Shown: one piece after another, positions 11,066 through 20,880 of the stretch
Layout of the letters: the number at the start of each line of letters is the position of its first letter
Position numbering within the stretch: position 1 is the stretch's first letter
DNA from: Naasia aerilata
GTDB lineage: Bacteria; Actinomycetota; Actinomycetes; Actinomycetales; Microbacteriaceae
Length of the DNA: 64,000 bases
Direction: 5' to 3'
NCBI RefSeq assembly: GCF_030296595.1
Contig: NZ_AP027731.1
Span: 2,976,001 to 3,040,000, forward strand
The notes under the pieces: generated by a model
What the model saw: only the letters and a program-made list of their open reading frames with translations
The model's database searches: none
Told to the model about the DNA's origin: nothing
Made by a program: the position numbers and the translations under genes

Positions 11066-12147
11066 ATGGCGAACGAGGGACACGGCTCGGAAGTCGTTCC
11101 AGTCGACTCGTCGCACGGCGTCCCGGCATCGCCCGGCACGCTGGTGGTCGCGCCGGACGCGATCGAGAACCCGGGACTGCCGCCGCACCGCGAGCGGATC
11201 ACCGACCTCGATCCGAAGGCCGACCGGCGCAACGAGCGCGGGGTCTCCCTGCTCTTCTACCTGTCGCTGGTCTTCAGCGTCCTCGCGATCGTCGCGTATT
11301 TCGCTGTGCCGATCGTCCCGGACAACCCGGACTCGGTCCGGCTCAACACCCTCTTCCTCGGCCTCGCGATCGCCCTCGCACTGCTGACCATCGGTGTGGC
11401 GACCGTCCACTGGGGCAAGGCCCTGATGGCGAGCCACGAGACGGTCGAGATGCGGCACCCGACCCGTGGCCGCGAGTCGACGCGGGCCCGAGCGGTCGAG
11501 ATCTTCGACCTGGCAAACAAGGAGTCCGGCTTCGGCCGCCGCTCGCTGCTCCGCAACTCGCTCATCGCGGCTCTCGTCGCGGTGCCGCTGCCGGCGATCT
11601 TCCTCTTCCGCGACCTCGCGCCGAAGGACAACGACCCGGCCGCCAAGCTCTCCCACACGATGTGGAAGAAGGGCACCCGCCTCACGCGTGACCCCTCCGG
11701 CACCCCGATCCTCGCCGCCGATGTCACGCTCGGCTCCGTCTTCCACGTGGTGCCCGAGGGCCTCACGCAGGAAGAGCAGGAGAACTACCTCGAGGAGAAG
11801 GCCAAGGCGGCCGTGCTCCTCATGCGCCTCAAGCCGGAGGACCTCCAGGTCTCCCCGGTCGCGAGACCTGGAACTACGACGGGATCGTCGCGTACTCCAA
11901 GATCTGCACCCACGTCGGCTGCCCGGTGGCACTCTATGAGCAGCAGACCCACCACCTGCTCTGCCCCTGCCACCAGTCGCAGTTCGACATCACCCGCGAA
12001 GCGGCGGTCATCTTCGGCCCCGCCAAGCGTCCCCTGCCCCAGCTGCCGATCTCGGTGGACAGCGAAGGCTACCTGATCGCACAAAGCGATTTCCACGAGC
12101 CCGTTGGGCCTAGCTTCTGGGAGCGTCGCGGTGACTACAACGTCTGA
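11066..12147 (+). CDS. qcrA: Cytochrome bc1 complex Rieske iron-sulfur subunit (one frameshift)
   Basis: Holds the [2Fe-2S] centre that takes electrons from menaquinol. After an acidic N-terminus it has three membrane helices (two near residues 60-120 and one near 170-190), the actinobacterial arrangement. The Rieske ligands are CTHVGC and CPCHQSQFD in the last 80 residues. Reading shifts frame at CCCC 11853-11856; one extra base joins EDLQVSP to [14 protein letters not shown]. The repaired length is about 360 residues. The stop overlaps the qcrB GTG start by 17 bp. The gene is almost certainly functional in the organism. Confidence 0.9.
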
Positions 12148-13838
12148 CACCCGTACCCCTACTCCGGCCGCCACCGCGGCCTCCCCGGCATGCGAGTCAC
12201 CGGGGCCGTGTCGAACTACATCGACGAGCGCACGAGCATCTCGGGCTTCGTCAAGGAGCTGGGCCGCAAGGTCTTCCCCGATCACTGGTCCTTCATGATC
12301 GGCGAGGTGGCGCTCTGGTGCTTCGTCATCATCCTGCTGTCGGGCACCTTCCTCACCTTCTTCTTCCAGGCGTCGATGACCGAGGTCGTCTACGACGGCT
12401 CCTACACGCCGCTCAAGGGCCTGTCGATGTCGGCGGCGATGGATTCGACCTTGAACATCTCGTTCGACGTCCGGGGCGGACTGCTCATGCGGCAGGTGCA
12501 CCACTGGGCGGCGCTGCTGTTCATCGCCTCCATCGGCCTGCACATGCTCCGCGTCTTCTTCACCGGCGCGTTCCGCAAGCCGCGCGAGCTCAACTGGCTC
12601 ATCGGCTTCGTGCTCTTCGTCCTCGCGATGGCCGAGGGCTTCACCGGCTACTCGCTGCCGGATGACCTGCTCTCGGGCAACGGCCTCCGCATCATCGACG
12701 GCATGGTGAAGGGCGTCCCGGTCATCGGCACGTGGATCTCCTACCTGCTGTTCGGCGGCGAGTTCCCGGGCACCCAGATCGTGGGCCGCCTCTACACGCT
12801 GCACATCCTGCTGCTGCCGGCCGTCGTGGTCGCGCTCATCGGACTGCACATGGTGTTCCTGATCGTGCACAAGCACACCCAGTTCCCTGGCCCGGGCAAG
12901 ACCAACGACAACGTCGTCGGCTACCCGATCCTCCCGGTGTACGGCGCGAAGATGGCCGGCACGTTCTTCCTGGTCTTCGGCGTCATCGTCGCGATCGCGT
13001 CGCTGTTCGCGATCAACCCGATCTGGAACTACGGGCCCTACGACCCCTCCCCGTGTCGGCGGGCACACAGCCCGACTGGTACATCGGCTTCGCCGACGGC
13101 GCACTGAGACTCGTGCCACCGGGCTGGGAGATCGTGCTGTTCAACACCTGGACCGTCTCGCTCAACATCCTGGTCCCGTTGCTCGTGCTGCCCCTGTTCC
13201 TCGGCGCCGTCGCGATCTACCCCTTCCTGGAGGCGTGGATCACCGGCGACAAGCGGGAGCACCACCTGCTCGACCGCCCGCGCAACGTGCCGACCCGCAC
13301 CGCGATCGGCGCGGCCGGCCTGACGTTCTACATGATGCTGTTCTTCGCAGCGTCCTCCGACCTCATCGCGACGCACTTCAAGATGAGCATGGAGAACGTC
13401 ATCCACACGCTGCAGTTCCTGCTGATCGTGGGTCCGTTCATCGCCTACTTCCTCACCAAGCGCATCTGCATCGCGCTCCAGAAGAAGGACCGCGAGATGG
13501 CGCTGCACGGCTACGAGTCGGGCCGCATCGTCCGGCTGCCGGGCGGCGAGTTCATCGAGGTGCACCAGCAGCTCGACGACTACGAGCGCTGGCGCCTCGT
13601 GAGCTTCAACGACTACAAGCCGCTGATGATCCGCCCGAACGCCCGTGGACAGATCAGCCCGTTCGAGCGCGTGCGCTCGGTGCTGAGCCGCTGGTACTTC
13701 GAGGACCGGATTACCCCGGTCACCGCGGGCGAGCTCGCCGCTCAGTCCCACGGCGACCACGGCGGTCACGACCTGGAGGCGTCGGAGATGGCGACGCTCG
13801 GCCAGGGCGTGGGCGCTCCCCCGCACACCAACCCCTGA
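12131..13838 (+). CDS. qcrB: Cytochrome bc1 complex cytochrome b subunit (two frameshifts)
   Basis: Diheme b subunit that oxidises menaquinol at the membrane. The GTG at 12131 overlaps the end of qcrA. One lost base at CCCC 12183-12186 joins the leader to [16 protein letters not shown], and another at CCCC 13049-13052 joins GPYDPSP to [13 protein letters not shown]. The body contains heme-ligand histidines in [11 protein letters not shown] and in helices near [16 protein letters not shown], plus the PDWYIGF motif that corresponds to the quinone-site PEW loop. The long C-terminal extension ends in a His-rich tail. The repaired length is about 569 residues, as expected for Actinobacteria. A hairpin terminator follows. 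Confidence 0.92.
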
Positions 13839-13850
13839 TCCTCGGATCTT

Positions 13851-13887
13851 CCGCAGGCCGTCCTGGCTCGTCCAGGGCGGCCTGCGG
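13851..13887 (+). terminator. Hairpin terminator after qcrB
   Basis: A 16-17 bp stem (CCGCAGGCCGTCCTGG pairing with TCCAGGGCGGCCTGCGG) with a CTCG loop, 13 bp after the qcrB stop. It separates the ctaE-qcrCAB operon from the NUDIX gene. The stem is strong but no clear T-run follows, as is usual in high-GC actinobacteria. Confidence 0.75.
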
Positions 13888-13955
13888 CGTATCCGGGACA
13901 CCACGTCCGCTGCGGCCTCTCAGTCAGCCGGACGATCGACGCGAGGAGGACCACG

Positions 13956-14429
13956 ATGGCTCAGCCAATCCGGCGCAGCTCCGGCATCCTGCTGTTCCGG
14001 CGCACTTCCGAGCTCGAGGTGCTCCTCGCGCACATGGGCGGCCCGTTCTGGCAGCGGAAGGACGCAGGCGCGTGGACCATCCCGAAGGGTGAGCCGGAGG
14101 AGGGCGAGGATGCCCTCCAGACGGCCGAGCGGGAGTTCCGTGAGGAGCTGGGCCTGCCGGTGCCGGCGGGCCCTCGTATCGACCTCGACGAGGTCAAGCA
14201 GTCGGGTGGCAAGGTGGTCCACGCCTGGGCCGTCGAGGGTGACCTGGATCCGGAGGCGATCGTCCCCGGCACGTTCGAGCTGGAGTGGCCGCCGCGGTCG
14301 GGGCGCACCGCGACCTTCCCCGAAATCGACCGCGTGGCCTGGATGCCGCCGGCCAGGGCGTCCGAGCTGATCCTGACGGCCCAGCGCGCCTTCCTGAGCC
14401 GTTTGCAGGACGTCCTGGCGGCGGAGTAG
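13956..14429 (+). CDS. NUDIX hydrolase
   Basis: A 157-residue hydrolase of nucleoside-diphosphate-linked compounds. The full Nudix box (GEPEEGE...REFREELGL) lies at about residues 45-67, which places the metal-binding glutamates correctly. The surrounding sequence (SSGILLFRR, WTIPKGE, DLDEVKQSGGKVVHAWAVEGDLDP) resembles the diadenosine-polyphosphate/NTP pyrophosphohydrolase subgroup with a NUDIX-only layout, but the substrate is not determined. Start is ATG 13956 with GAGGA 8-12 bp upstream. Downstream lies a large repeat-filled gap and the convergent cta genes. Confidence 0.85.
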   Translation: MAQPIRRSSGILLFRRTSELEVLLAHMGGPFWQRKDAGAWTIPKGEPEEGEDALQTAEREFREELGLPVPAGPRIDLDEVKQSGGKVVHAWAVEGDLDPEAIVPGTFELEWPPRSGRTATFPEIDRVAWMPPARASELILTAQRAFLSRLQDVLAAE

Positions 14430-14500
14430 CGCCACTCCCCGGCCGGCGGCGCGGCCTCTGCACCGAGCGCACCGGACCCTCACCGAACGCACCCCGTGCC

Positions 14501-14534
14501 ACCGAGCGCACCCCGTCTACAGGGTGCGCTCGGT
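14501..14534. terminator. Hairpin in the repeat region after the NUDIX gene
   Basis: ACCGAGCGCACCC (14501-14513) pairs with GGGTGCGCTCGGT (14522-14534) around an 8-nt loop. It is about 70 bp after the NUDIX stop and may end that transcript. Its arms are also members of the GAGCGC-rich repeat family, so a terminator role is a guess. Confidence 0.45.
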
Positions 14535-14672
14535 GCTTCGAGGTGCGCTCGATGCACGGTCAGCGCGCTCGGTGCTTCGGGGTGCGCTCGCTGGACGGGT
14601 CAGCGCGTTCGGTTCTTTGAGGTGCGCTCGATTGACGGTCAGTGCACTCGGTGCTTCGAGGTGCGCTCGACC
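14526..14672. repeat. Tandem array of four 39-40 bp units
   Basis: Units beginning GCGCTCGGTGCTTCGAGGTG start at 14526, 14565, 14605 and 14644 (the last two slightly diverged), each followed by a short variable piece such as ATGCACGGTCA or CTGGACGGGTCA. The units are direct and head to tail with no unique spacers, so this is a degenerate minisatellite. Confidence 0.8.
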
Positions 14673-14705
14673 CCAGGCTGAAGGGAGGACGGCCTCCGCT
14701 CGCTG

Positions 14706-14980
14706 CCGAGCGCGCCCCGAGACACCGAGCGCGCGCCGAGCGCGCCCCGTAGACGCACCGCGCTCGTCGTCAGGCACCGCGCTCGGCGGCATGCCCCGCG
14801 CTCGAGAGGAGAGCGCAACCGGCCCCCGGCGCAAACGCGCGCGGTTCTCCACGACAGGCGCGCGCTACTCCACCCGCCGAGCGCGCCCCGAGACACCGAG
14901 CGCGCGCCGAGCGCGCCCCGTAGCGACGAGCGCGCCCCGTAGACGCACCGCGCTCGTCGTCTCGCACCGCGCTCGGCGGC
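14706..14980. repeat. Two direct copies of a GAGCGCG-rich block
   Basis: A 47-bp stretch starting CCGAGCGCGCCCCGAGACAC is identical at 14706-14752 and 14877-14923. Both copies go on to ACGCACCGCGCTCGTCGTC and GCACCGCGCTCGGCGGCA; the second copy carries one extra 19-bp unit ending GCGCCCCGTAG. The block between them (14790-14876) contains further CGCGCG-rich sequence. A related copy lies inverted at 50235-50308. Confidence 0.8.
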
Positions 14981-15214
14981 ACGGCCCGCGCTCAGCGATC
15001 GGCAAGGCAGCCGCAGCGCCCCAAGCCAGCACGCGCGACGGGCGAGGCGGCCCCACTGGCGTCACCCAGCACGGCCGACGCCGGCCCCCACTCACGCGAC
15101 TCCCGGGCACACCGTGACCACCGCATCCTCTCAAGCGACCGGACCCCCGCCGCGCTCCACCGCCCGCAACCAAACGCCGGCGCCGCACAGGCCGCCCACT
15201 CCCCCACCACAACG

Positions 15215-15250
15215 GAAAGCGGGCGGCTCCCTCTGGGAACCGCCCGCTTC
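15215..15250 (-). terminator. Hairpin terminator after ctaF
   Basis: GAAAGCGGGCGGCTCCC pairs with GGGAACCGCCCGCTTC around a short TCT loop, 17 bp beyond the ctaF stop. It likely ends the ctaC-ctaD-ctaF transcript. Confidence 0.85.
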
Positions 15251-15266
15251 ACACTCCAACGCCGCG

Positions 15267-15683
15267 TCAGCGGGCGAAGAACCCCCGGTAGTACTCGTAG
15301 ACCCAGCCGACGATCATGACGAGGAACAGGCCCACGCCGACGAACGTGATCCAGAACCCGACGGCCAGACCGAGGAAGCCCAGCGCTGCGGATGCCGCCA
15401 GGCCGATCGGCCACCAGCTCCACGGGCTGAAGAAGCCCAGCTCCGGGTCGCCGTCGTCGATGTTGCCGTCGAGCCGGTCCTCGGGGAGGTCACCGCCCTG
15501 CGCGTTGTAGCTGCGCTGCAGGTAGAACCCGATGAACCCCGAGAATACCGAGGCGAGGGACAGACCGACCGTGCCGACGGCTTCGAGCTCGTTGGTGTCG
15601 AGGAGCGACCACACCGGGTAGACGACGGCGAGGATGCCGAAGAACAGGCACAGGATCCAGAAGAGGACCGCGTTCAGCCGCAT
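15267..15683 (-). CDS. ctaF: Cytochrome c oxidase subunit IV (actinobacterial CtaF)
   Basis: Small membrane subunit of the actinobacterial aa3 oxidase. The 138-residue protein has four hydrophobic helices: LFWILCLFFGILAVVYPVW, VGLSLASVFSGFIGFYL, IGLAASAALGFLGLAVG and FVGVGLFLVMIVGWVYEYY. The loop with FFSPWSWWPI is characteristic of the family. Start ATG 15683 lies 3 bp after the ctaD stop, so the two are translationally close. It is the last gene of ctaC-ctaD-ctaF. Confidence 0.92.
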   Translation of the reverse strand: MRLNAVLFWILCLFFGILAVVYPVWSLLDTNELEAVGTVGLSLASVFSGFIGFYLQRSYNAQGGDLPEDRLDGNIDDGDPELGFFSPWSWWPIGLAASAALGFLGLAVGFWITFVGVGLFLVMIVGWVYEYYRGFFAR

Positions 15684-15686
15684 GGA

Positions 15687-17429
15687 CTACTTCACCTCTC
15701 CCTTGACGGAGTCGTAGGTCGCCGCCTCGGGCGCGTCCTTCGCCGGCCCGCGGCCGAAGGGCATCTCCGCCTCCGGGTGGTGCAGGTCGAACGCCGGCGA
15801 CTCCGAGCGGATCCGCGGGATCGAGGTGAAGTTGTGGCGCGGCGGCGGGCAGGACGTCGCCCACTCGAGCGACCGCGCGTAGCCCCACGGGTCGTCGACG
15901 GTCACCTTCGGCGCACGACGGGCGGTCACCCACACGTTGTAGAAGAACGGGATCATCGAGGCGCCGAGGATCATGGCGCCGACCGTGGACAGCTGGTTCA
16001 TCCACGTGACGTTGTCCTCGGGCTGGTACGTGTAGTACCGCCGGGGCATGCCGACCGCGCCGATCCAGTGCTGGACGAGGAAGGTCGTGTGGAACCCGAT
16101 GAAGAGCATCCAGAAGTGGATCTTGCCCAGACGCTCGTTGAGCATCTTGCCCGTCCACTTCGGCCACCAGAAGTAGAAGCCGGCGAACATCGCGAACACG
16201 ACCGTGCCGAACACGACGTAGTGGAAGTGCGCCACGACGAAGTAGCTGTCGGAGACGTGGAAGTCGAGCGGCGGCGACGCCAGGATGACGCCGGTGAGCC
16301 CGCCGAAGACGAAGGTGATGAGGAAGCCGATCGTCCACAGCATCGGCGTCTCGAACGTCACCGAGCCGCGCCACATGGTTCCGACCCAGTTGAAGATCTT
16401 CACGCCTGTCGGGATCGCGATGAGCATCGTCATGAGTGCGAAGAAGGGCAGCAGCACGGAGCCGGTCACGTACATGTGGTGGGCCCACACGGTGGCCGAC
16501 AGGGCCGCGATGGCGATGGTCGCGTAGACGATCGTCCGGTAGCCGAACAGCGGTTTGCGGCTGAACACCGGGATGACTTCCGTGATGATGCCGAAGAACG
16601 GCAGGGCGATGATGTAGACCTCGGGATGCCCGAAGAACCAGAACAGGTGCTGCCACAGGATGGAGCCGCCGAGGTTCGGATCGTAGATGTGCGCTCCGAA
16701 GACGCGGTCCGCGCCAAGCGCGAGGAGGGCGGCGGCGAGCACCGGGAACGCGAGGATCACGAGGAGACCCGTGATCAGGGTGTTCCAGGTGAAGACCGGC
16801 ATCCGGAACATGGTCATGCCGGGCGCGCGCATCGTGATGATCGTGGTGATGAAGTTCACCGAGCCGAGGATCGTGCTGAAGCCGGAGAGGCCGAGGCCGA
16901 AGACCCAGAGGTTGCCGCCGAGGCCCGGCGAGTACGCCGAGTCGGACAGCGGCGTGTACGCCGTCCAGCCGAAGTTCGCGGCGCCCTGAGGGGTGAAGAA
17001 CCCGGACACGGCGATGAGGCTGCCGAAGTTGTACAGCCAGTAGGCGAACGCGTTGAGCCGCGGGAAGGCGACGTCAGGGGCGCCGATCTGCAGCGGCATG
17101 ATGACGTTCGCGAAACCCGCGAACAGCGGCGTCGCGAACATCAGCAGCATGATCGTGCCGTGCATCGTGAACAGCTGGTTGTACTGGTCGTGCGTGGGCA
17201 CGATCGCCAGGTTCGGCTCGAACAGCTGCGCGCGGATGACGAGCGCCATCACTCCCCCGACGAGGAAGTAGATGAACGACGTGATCAGGTACAGGTAGCC
17301 GATCGTCTTGTGGTCGGTGGAGGTGATCCAGCTGACGACGACGTTGCCCTTGCGCTGGACCTTCGAGGTCTCGAAGACCGCGGCCTGGCCCGCCGGAAGG
17401 CCGCTCGGCCTGTTGATGGTGGATGTCAT
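15687..17429 (-). CDS. ctaD: Cytochrome c oxidase subunit I
   Basis: Catalytic subunit of aa3 oxidase: reduces oxygen to water and pumps protons. About 580 residues with twelve membrane helices. The heme and copper ligands are visible: H in [12 protein letters not shown], the cross-linked His/Tyr pair in [12 protein letters not shown] in WAHHMYVTG, and HFHY near residue 395. The start ATG at 17429 overlaps the ctaC stop by one base (TGATG); the frame is open upstream but that part is antisense to ctaC's end. It is followed directly by ctaF. Confidence 0.96.
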   Translation of the reverse strand: MTSTINRPSGLPAGQAAVFETSKVQRKGNVVVSWITSTDHKTIGYLYLITSFIYFLVGGVMALVIRAQLFEPNLAIVPTHDQYNQLFTMHGTIMLLMFATPLFAGFANVIMPLQIGAPDVAFPRLNAFAYWLYNFGSLIAVSGFFTPQGAANFGWTAYTPLSDSAYSPGLGGNLWVFGLGLSGFSTILGSVNFITTIITMRAPGMTMFRMPVFTWNTLITGLLVILAFPVLAAALLALGADRVFGAHIYDPNLGGSILWQHLFWFFGHPEVYIIALPFFGIITEVIPVFSRKPLFGYRTIVYATIAIAALSATVWAHHMYVTGSVLLPFFALMTMLIAIPTGVKIFNWVGTMWRGSVTFETPMLWTIGFLITFVFGGLTGVILASPPLDFHVSDSYFVVAHFHYVVFGTVVFAMFAGFYFWWPKWTGKMLNERLGKIHFWMLFIGFHTTFLVQHWIGAVGMPRRYYTYQPEDNVTWMNQLSTVGAMILGASMIPFFYNVWVTARRAPKVTVDDPWGYARSLEWATSCPPPRHNFTSIPRIRSESPAFDLHHPEAEMPFGRGPAKDAPEAATYDSVKGEVK

Positions 17430-18322
17430 CACTGAACCTCGGAGTCTTCGGTGGGCGCTTCGATGCCGGACAGGTTGGGGCTGCGGTCGTACTCGGGTCC
17501 GAGCCGGCCGGTGAAGCCCTGGTCCCGCAGCGAGGAGATGTAGTCCTGGTACGCCGCCTGGGACACGACCTTCACCGTGAACAGCATCTGGGCGTGGTAG
17601 TCGCCGCAGAACTCGGCGCACTTGCCGGCGTAGGTGCCTTCACGCTGGGTGTGCACCGTCATGTAGTTGGTCTTGCCCGGGTAGACATCCATCTTCTGGA
17701 GGAAGTCGATGACCCAGAAGTCGTGCGCCACGTCGCGGCTGCGCAGCTGGAACTCGATGGTCGAGTCGACGGGCAGGACGAGGACGGGGACCGTCGACTC
17801 GATGACGCCCGTGCCCGGTGTCCCGAGCGCCTCCGGCTGCGTCTGCACGCCCGCGGTGTAGACGTCCTCGTCGAGGTAGTTGAAGTCCCAGCCCCACTGC
17901 TTGCCGTAGACCTCGATCGTCTGGTCCGGGTTGGGGTCGCGCTTGGTGATCTCGGCCTGGTCGCGCGCGGTGAAGGCGAAGAAGCCGAGCACGAGGATGA
18001 GCGGCACGATCGTGTAGAACGCCTCGATCGGCATGTTGTAGCGCAGCTGGACCGGCAGGCCGGTCTGGCCGCGACGGCGGCGGTAGACGACGGCCGCGAA
18101 CACGATCAGGAACCACGTGATCGCGCCCACAACGAGCAGGACGATCCAGGAGCCCACCCACAGGTTGGAGATGCGCTCCGCGTTGTCGGTGACCGCCGGC
18201 TGGCCCTCATGGAAGCCGGGAAGGAACCCGTGCAGCTGGGCCTGGGTGCACCCGGCGAGGGCGATGATCACCACAGTCGCGAGCGGGATGGCCGCCCAGC
18301 GGATTCGACGTCTCAAGCGCAC
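17429..18322 (-). CDS. ctaC: Cytochrome c oxidase subunit II
   Basis: Accepts electrons at the binuclear CuA site and passes them to subunit I. The 297-residue precursor starts with a GTG at 18322, a basic stretch, a hydrophobic signal and a lipobox (ALAGC), so it is probably a lipoprotein. Two membrane helices follow (about residues 50-75 and 95-115), then the cupredoxin domain with the CuA ligands in [12 protein letters not shown] near residue 255. It is the first gene of the ctaC-ctaD-ctaF operon. Confidence 0.95.
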   Translation of the reverse strand: MRLRRRIRWAAIPLATVVIIALAGCTQAQLHGFLPGFHEGQPAVTDNAERISNLWVGSWIVLLVVGAITWFLIVFAAVVYRRRRGQTGLPVQLRYNMPIEAFYTIVPLILVLGFFAFTARDQAEITKRDPNPDQTIEVYGKQWGWDFNYLDEDVYTAGVQTQPEALGTPGTGVIESTVPVLVLPVDSTIEFQLRSRDVAHDFWVIDFLQKMDVYPGKTNYMTVHTQREGTYAGKCAEFCGDYHAQMLFTVKVVSQAAYQDYISSLRDQGFTGRLGPEYDRSPNLSGIEAPTEDSEVQ

Positions 18323-18457
18323 TTGAACCTCTCGCGATGCAGGACTGATAACCCTCGAAGTCTATATCGCCGCAGGCGAACGGCCCGGCACACGGCCGCC
18401 GTTGTTGCGGCTTCGAGACCGCCGGTTTCCCGCCGCGGGAGTGCTATGGGACAACGA

Positions 18458-18495
18458 AGAAGGCCCCCGATCCGGCGAGGGATCGGGGGCCTTCT
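18458..18495 (-). terminator. Strong hairpin terminator
   Basis: AGAAGGCCCCCGATC pairs perfectly with GATCGGGGGCCTTCT around a CGGCGAGG loop. The flanks are A-rich on one side and T-containing on the other. It lies downstream of the Fe-S carrier gene and upstream of ctaC, insulating the cta operon. Confidence 0.85.
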
Positions 18496-18557
18496 GTGAA
18501 GTGCGGATCGAGAACGCGACGTGTGCGCTCACTCGACCCGAGGCGACCGCCGCGGAG

Positions 18558-18635
18558 CCGGATTCGGCGATCGCATCGGCGAATCCGGCGAAGCCGGTCG
18601 TATGTGCAGCTGCGCCGCAGGAGCGGCGGCGCAGC
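18558..18635. repeat. Two adjacent inverted repeats after the Fe-S carrier gene
   Basis: An inverted repeat at 18558-18588 has 14-nt arms with one mismatch around a CGC loop. A second at 18609-18635 pairs GCTGCGCCGC with the following GCGGCGGCGCAGC. The second is 10 bp from the stop of the Fe-S carrier and could be its terminator. Confidence 0.6.
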
Positions 18636-18644
18636 CAGACAAAC

Positions 18645-19010
18645 TCAGTGGAAGCTGTCTCCGCACGCGCAACTGCCTGCGGCGTTGGGGTTGTCGATGG
18701 TGAAGCCCTGCTTCTGGATGGTGTCCTCGAAGTCGATGTTCGCGCCGTCGAGGTAGGGCACGCTCATCCGGTCCACGACGACCTCGACACCGTCGAAGTC
18801 GCGGGTGGTGTCGCCCTCGAGGAGGCGCTCGTCGAAGTAGAGCTGGTAGATGAGGCCCGAGCATCCGCCCGGCTGCACGGCGACGCGGAGGCGCAGGTCG
18901 TCGCGACCCTCCTGCTCGAGGAGGCTCTTCACCTTGGCCGCAGCCGTGGTGGTGAGGCCCACACCGTGGGTCAGAACTTCGGGCTTGTCGGTCAGCGTGA
19001 CGTCGGTCAT
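18645..19010 (-). CDS. erpA: A-type iron-sulfur cluster carrier/insertion protein (ErpA/HesB family)
   Basis: Delivers Fe-S clusters to target enzymes. The 121-residue protein has the HesB fold with three conserved cysteines: one in PGGCSGLIY (near residue 50) and two in the C-terminal SCACGDSF. Start ATG 19010 gives the usual length; the open frame upstream is unrelated. The neighbourhood, beside cytochrome oxidase genes, matches M. tuberculosis Rv2204c near ctaC (Rv2200c). A role in maturing the Rieske centre of the nearby bc1 complex is plausible but not shown. Confidence 0.88.
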   Translation of the reverse strand: MTDVTLTDKPEVLTHGVGLTTTAAAKVKSLLEQEGRDDLRLRVAVQPGGCSGLIYQLYFDERLLEGDTTRDFDGVEVVVDRMSVPYLDGANIDFEDTIQKQGFTIDNPNAAGSCACGDSFH

Positions 19011-19065
19011 GTGGCCCTCCGGGGTCGGTGCAGGTCGACTCTGTGTGTATCGACGGAAGACGATT

Positions 19066-19347
19066 CTACGCGCCGTTCCGGTTCGCCGGGCGGATGCCGC
19101 TCCCCCGGCCTGCACGGGAGTGGATGTAGAGGAGGCCGAGGGCATCCTCCCAGCTGCCGCAGTCGCCGTGCCGGACCGGCTCGGGGCAGAGTTCGAGGAC
19201 GTCGTAGCGGGCATCCCTGGCCTCGATGTAGCCGAGGACGCGGCGCCCGTCGTCCTCGTCGAGGTGCAGGTCGCAGACCCGCCACTCGTGGCTGCTGAGC
19301 GCTACGACCTCGAGCGCGCCCGACCATCTCCTCGGCACATCCGGCAT
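19066..19347 (-). CDS. Hypothetical protein (93 aa)
   Basis: A short soluble protein that I do not recognise. It has a Trp-Arg-Val-Cys-Asp-Leu segment near residue 22, an acidic turn (LDEDDGRR), and a C-terminal basic tail. Two cysteine pairs (CDLH, and LCPE / HGDCGSW) might bind metal, but this is speculative. It lies 55 bp upstream of the Fe-S carrier gene on the same strand and may share its transcript. Codon use is like its neighbours. Confidence 0.5.
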   Translation of the reverse strand: MPDVPRRWSGALEVVALSSHEWRVCDLHLDEDDGRRVLGYIEARDARYDVLELCPEPVRHGDCGSWEDALGLLYIHSRAGRGSGIRPANRNGA

Positions 19348-19431
19348 GTCGATCCCCCTGTCCGAGCTAGGACCGTAAGCCGGTCCTCGCCGAGGCGTCG
19401 AAGGGATTGACGGACCAAGCCGTCCCTGATC

Positions 19432-20843
19432 TCAGCTCCGGCCGTTCAGCCGGGAGAGCAGGAGCGCCTCGCCGAGGATGGCCCGCTTGAGCACGCCGAG
19501 GTGCTGGGACTCGTTCGGCGAGTGAGCGCGCGTGTCCGGGTCCTCGACACCGGTGACGAGGATCTGGGCCTCCGGGAACGTGCGCACGAGCTCGGCGATG
19601 AACGGGATGGAGCCGCCGATGCCCTGGTGGATCACCGATTCTCCCCAGCCGTCGCTGAGCGCTGACCCCGCCTCGGCGAACGCCCACCCTGAGGTGTCGA
19701 CGAGGAAGGGGTCGCCCAAGCTGACATCGCCGAATTCGAGGACCGCCCCGAAGGGTGCATGCGCCCGGAGGTGGGTCTCGACGGCCGCGTAGGCGTCGGC
19801 GGCGCTCTGTCCCGGCGCGACGCGTGCGCTGATCCGGACGCGGACCGAGGGCAGGAGGGTGTTGGACGCGTTGAGCACGCTGGGCGCGTCGATCCCGGTG
19901 ACCGTGATCGACGGCTGGAACCAGCGGCGTGCGTTGATGTCACCCCTGCCGATCGAGCGGACCCCGTCGAGGGGCGCGGCGTCGGCGCGGAACTCCTCCT
20001 CGGAATAGGGGGCCGCCTGGATGTCGGTGTAGGTCTCGAGTCCGGGCACCGCGACCGAGCCGTCCTCATCCCAGAGGGTCGCCAGCAGGCGGATGGCCGC
20101 GAGCATCGCGTCGGGGGCCGCGCCGCCGAACACCCCGGAGTGCATGGCGTGGTCCAGGGTCGACACCTTGAGGTTGAAGGCGGCGTTGCCGCGCAGGCTC
20201 ACGGTGAGGGCCGGGGTGGTCGTGCTCCAGTTGTCCGAGTCGGCGACGATGATGACGTCCGCCCGCAGGAGGTCGGTGTGCTCGCCGAGGAGCGCGGGGA
20301 ACGAGCTGGAGCCGAACTCCTCCTCGCCCTCGATGAACAGCGCGATGCCGACGTCCGGGTCGGCGACGCCCGATGCCGTCAGGGCGCGGAGGGCGGCCAG
20401 GTGCGTCTCGACGCCGGCCTTGTCGTCCGAGGCGCCCCGCCCGTACAGGCGGTCGCCGCGCACCGTCGGCTCGTACGGGGCGGAGTCCCACAGCTCGGGG
20501 TCCCCGGGCGGCTGGACGTCGTGGTGCGCGTAGAGGAGGACCGTCGGGCGGCCGTTCCGCGCCGGCCGGCGTGCGAGGACGGCGGGCTGCCCCTCTCCCC
20601 CTCCGGCGTGGCGGCACGGGCGACGAGGACCTCCTCGAACAGCCCGGTCGCGCGCGCGGCGTCCGCGACGGCCTCGGCGCTCGCGGCGACGGCGGCCGGG
20701 TCGAATCCGTCCCAGGACACGGAGGGGATGCGGACGAGGCGGGCCAGCTCGGCGACGGCGGACGGGAAGCCCGCATCGACCGCGTCCCGGAGCGCTCCTT
20801 CCTCAGCGGTCGGCGAGGTGGCATCCGGGTCGTTCAGGGTCAC
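19432..20843 (-). CDS. M20 family dipeptidase (one frameshift)
   Basis: Zinc-dependent peptidase of the M20/CNDP-like dipeptidase family. From GTG 20843 the first part reads LVRIPSVSWDGFDP, then shifts frame at CCCC 20590-20593. With one added base it continues into LLYAHHDVQPPGD (zinc-binding His and Asp), YGRGASDDKAG (bridging Asp) and FIEGEEEFGS (catalytic and metal-binding Glu), with a dimerisation domain and a C-terminal SIPFIAEL / PNESQHL block. The repaired length is about 470 residues. It is divergent from the DUF3043 gene with only a 37-bp gap. The substrate is probably a short peptide or a related amide. Confidence 0.87.
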
Positions 20844-20880
20844 AGGCGTTATCGTAGGCGGTACTTCTAGCGAGGATTCC

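Larger units (their letters stand above)
14430..15214. repeat. Repeat-filled noncoding region between NUDIX gene and ctaF
   Basis: No credible gene lies in this 785-bp stretch; all open frames are low-complexity Arg/Ala/Pro/Ser translations of repeats. It begins with CACCGAGCGCACC-type units and a hairpin at 14501-14534. A tandem array of four 39-40 bp units follows at 14526-14672, then two direct copies of a GAGCGCG-rich block (14706-14780 and 14877-14980). The last 200 bp are GC-rich without obvious structure, ending at a terminator. Confidence 0.8.
18323..18644. other. Intergenic region between ctaC and the Fe-S carrier gene
   Basis: This 322-bp stretch has no gene. The first part (18323-18430) is the ctaC 5' region and should hold its promoter. 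The rest carries three hairpins: 18458-18495, 18558-18588 (CCGGATTCGGCGAT arms, one mismatch) and 18609-18635. Confidence 0.7.

Noticed and set aside
14526..14672. Regular 39-40 bp repeats considered as a CRISPR array
   Set aside because: The units are contiguous and degenerate with no unique spacers of constant length, and no cas gene is in the window.
14496..15117. Possible coding regions in the gap after the NUDIX gene
   Set aside because: All frames are Arg/Ala/Ser/Pro low-complexity and repeat-derived; codon use does not match genes.
15114..17435. 773-codon open frame opposite ctaD
   Set aside because: Low-complexity charged translation antisense to an intact, well-conserved ctaD; no start signal or motif.
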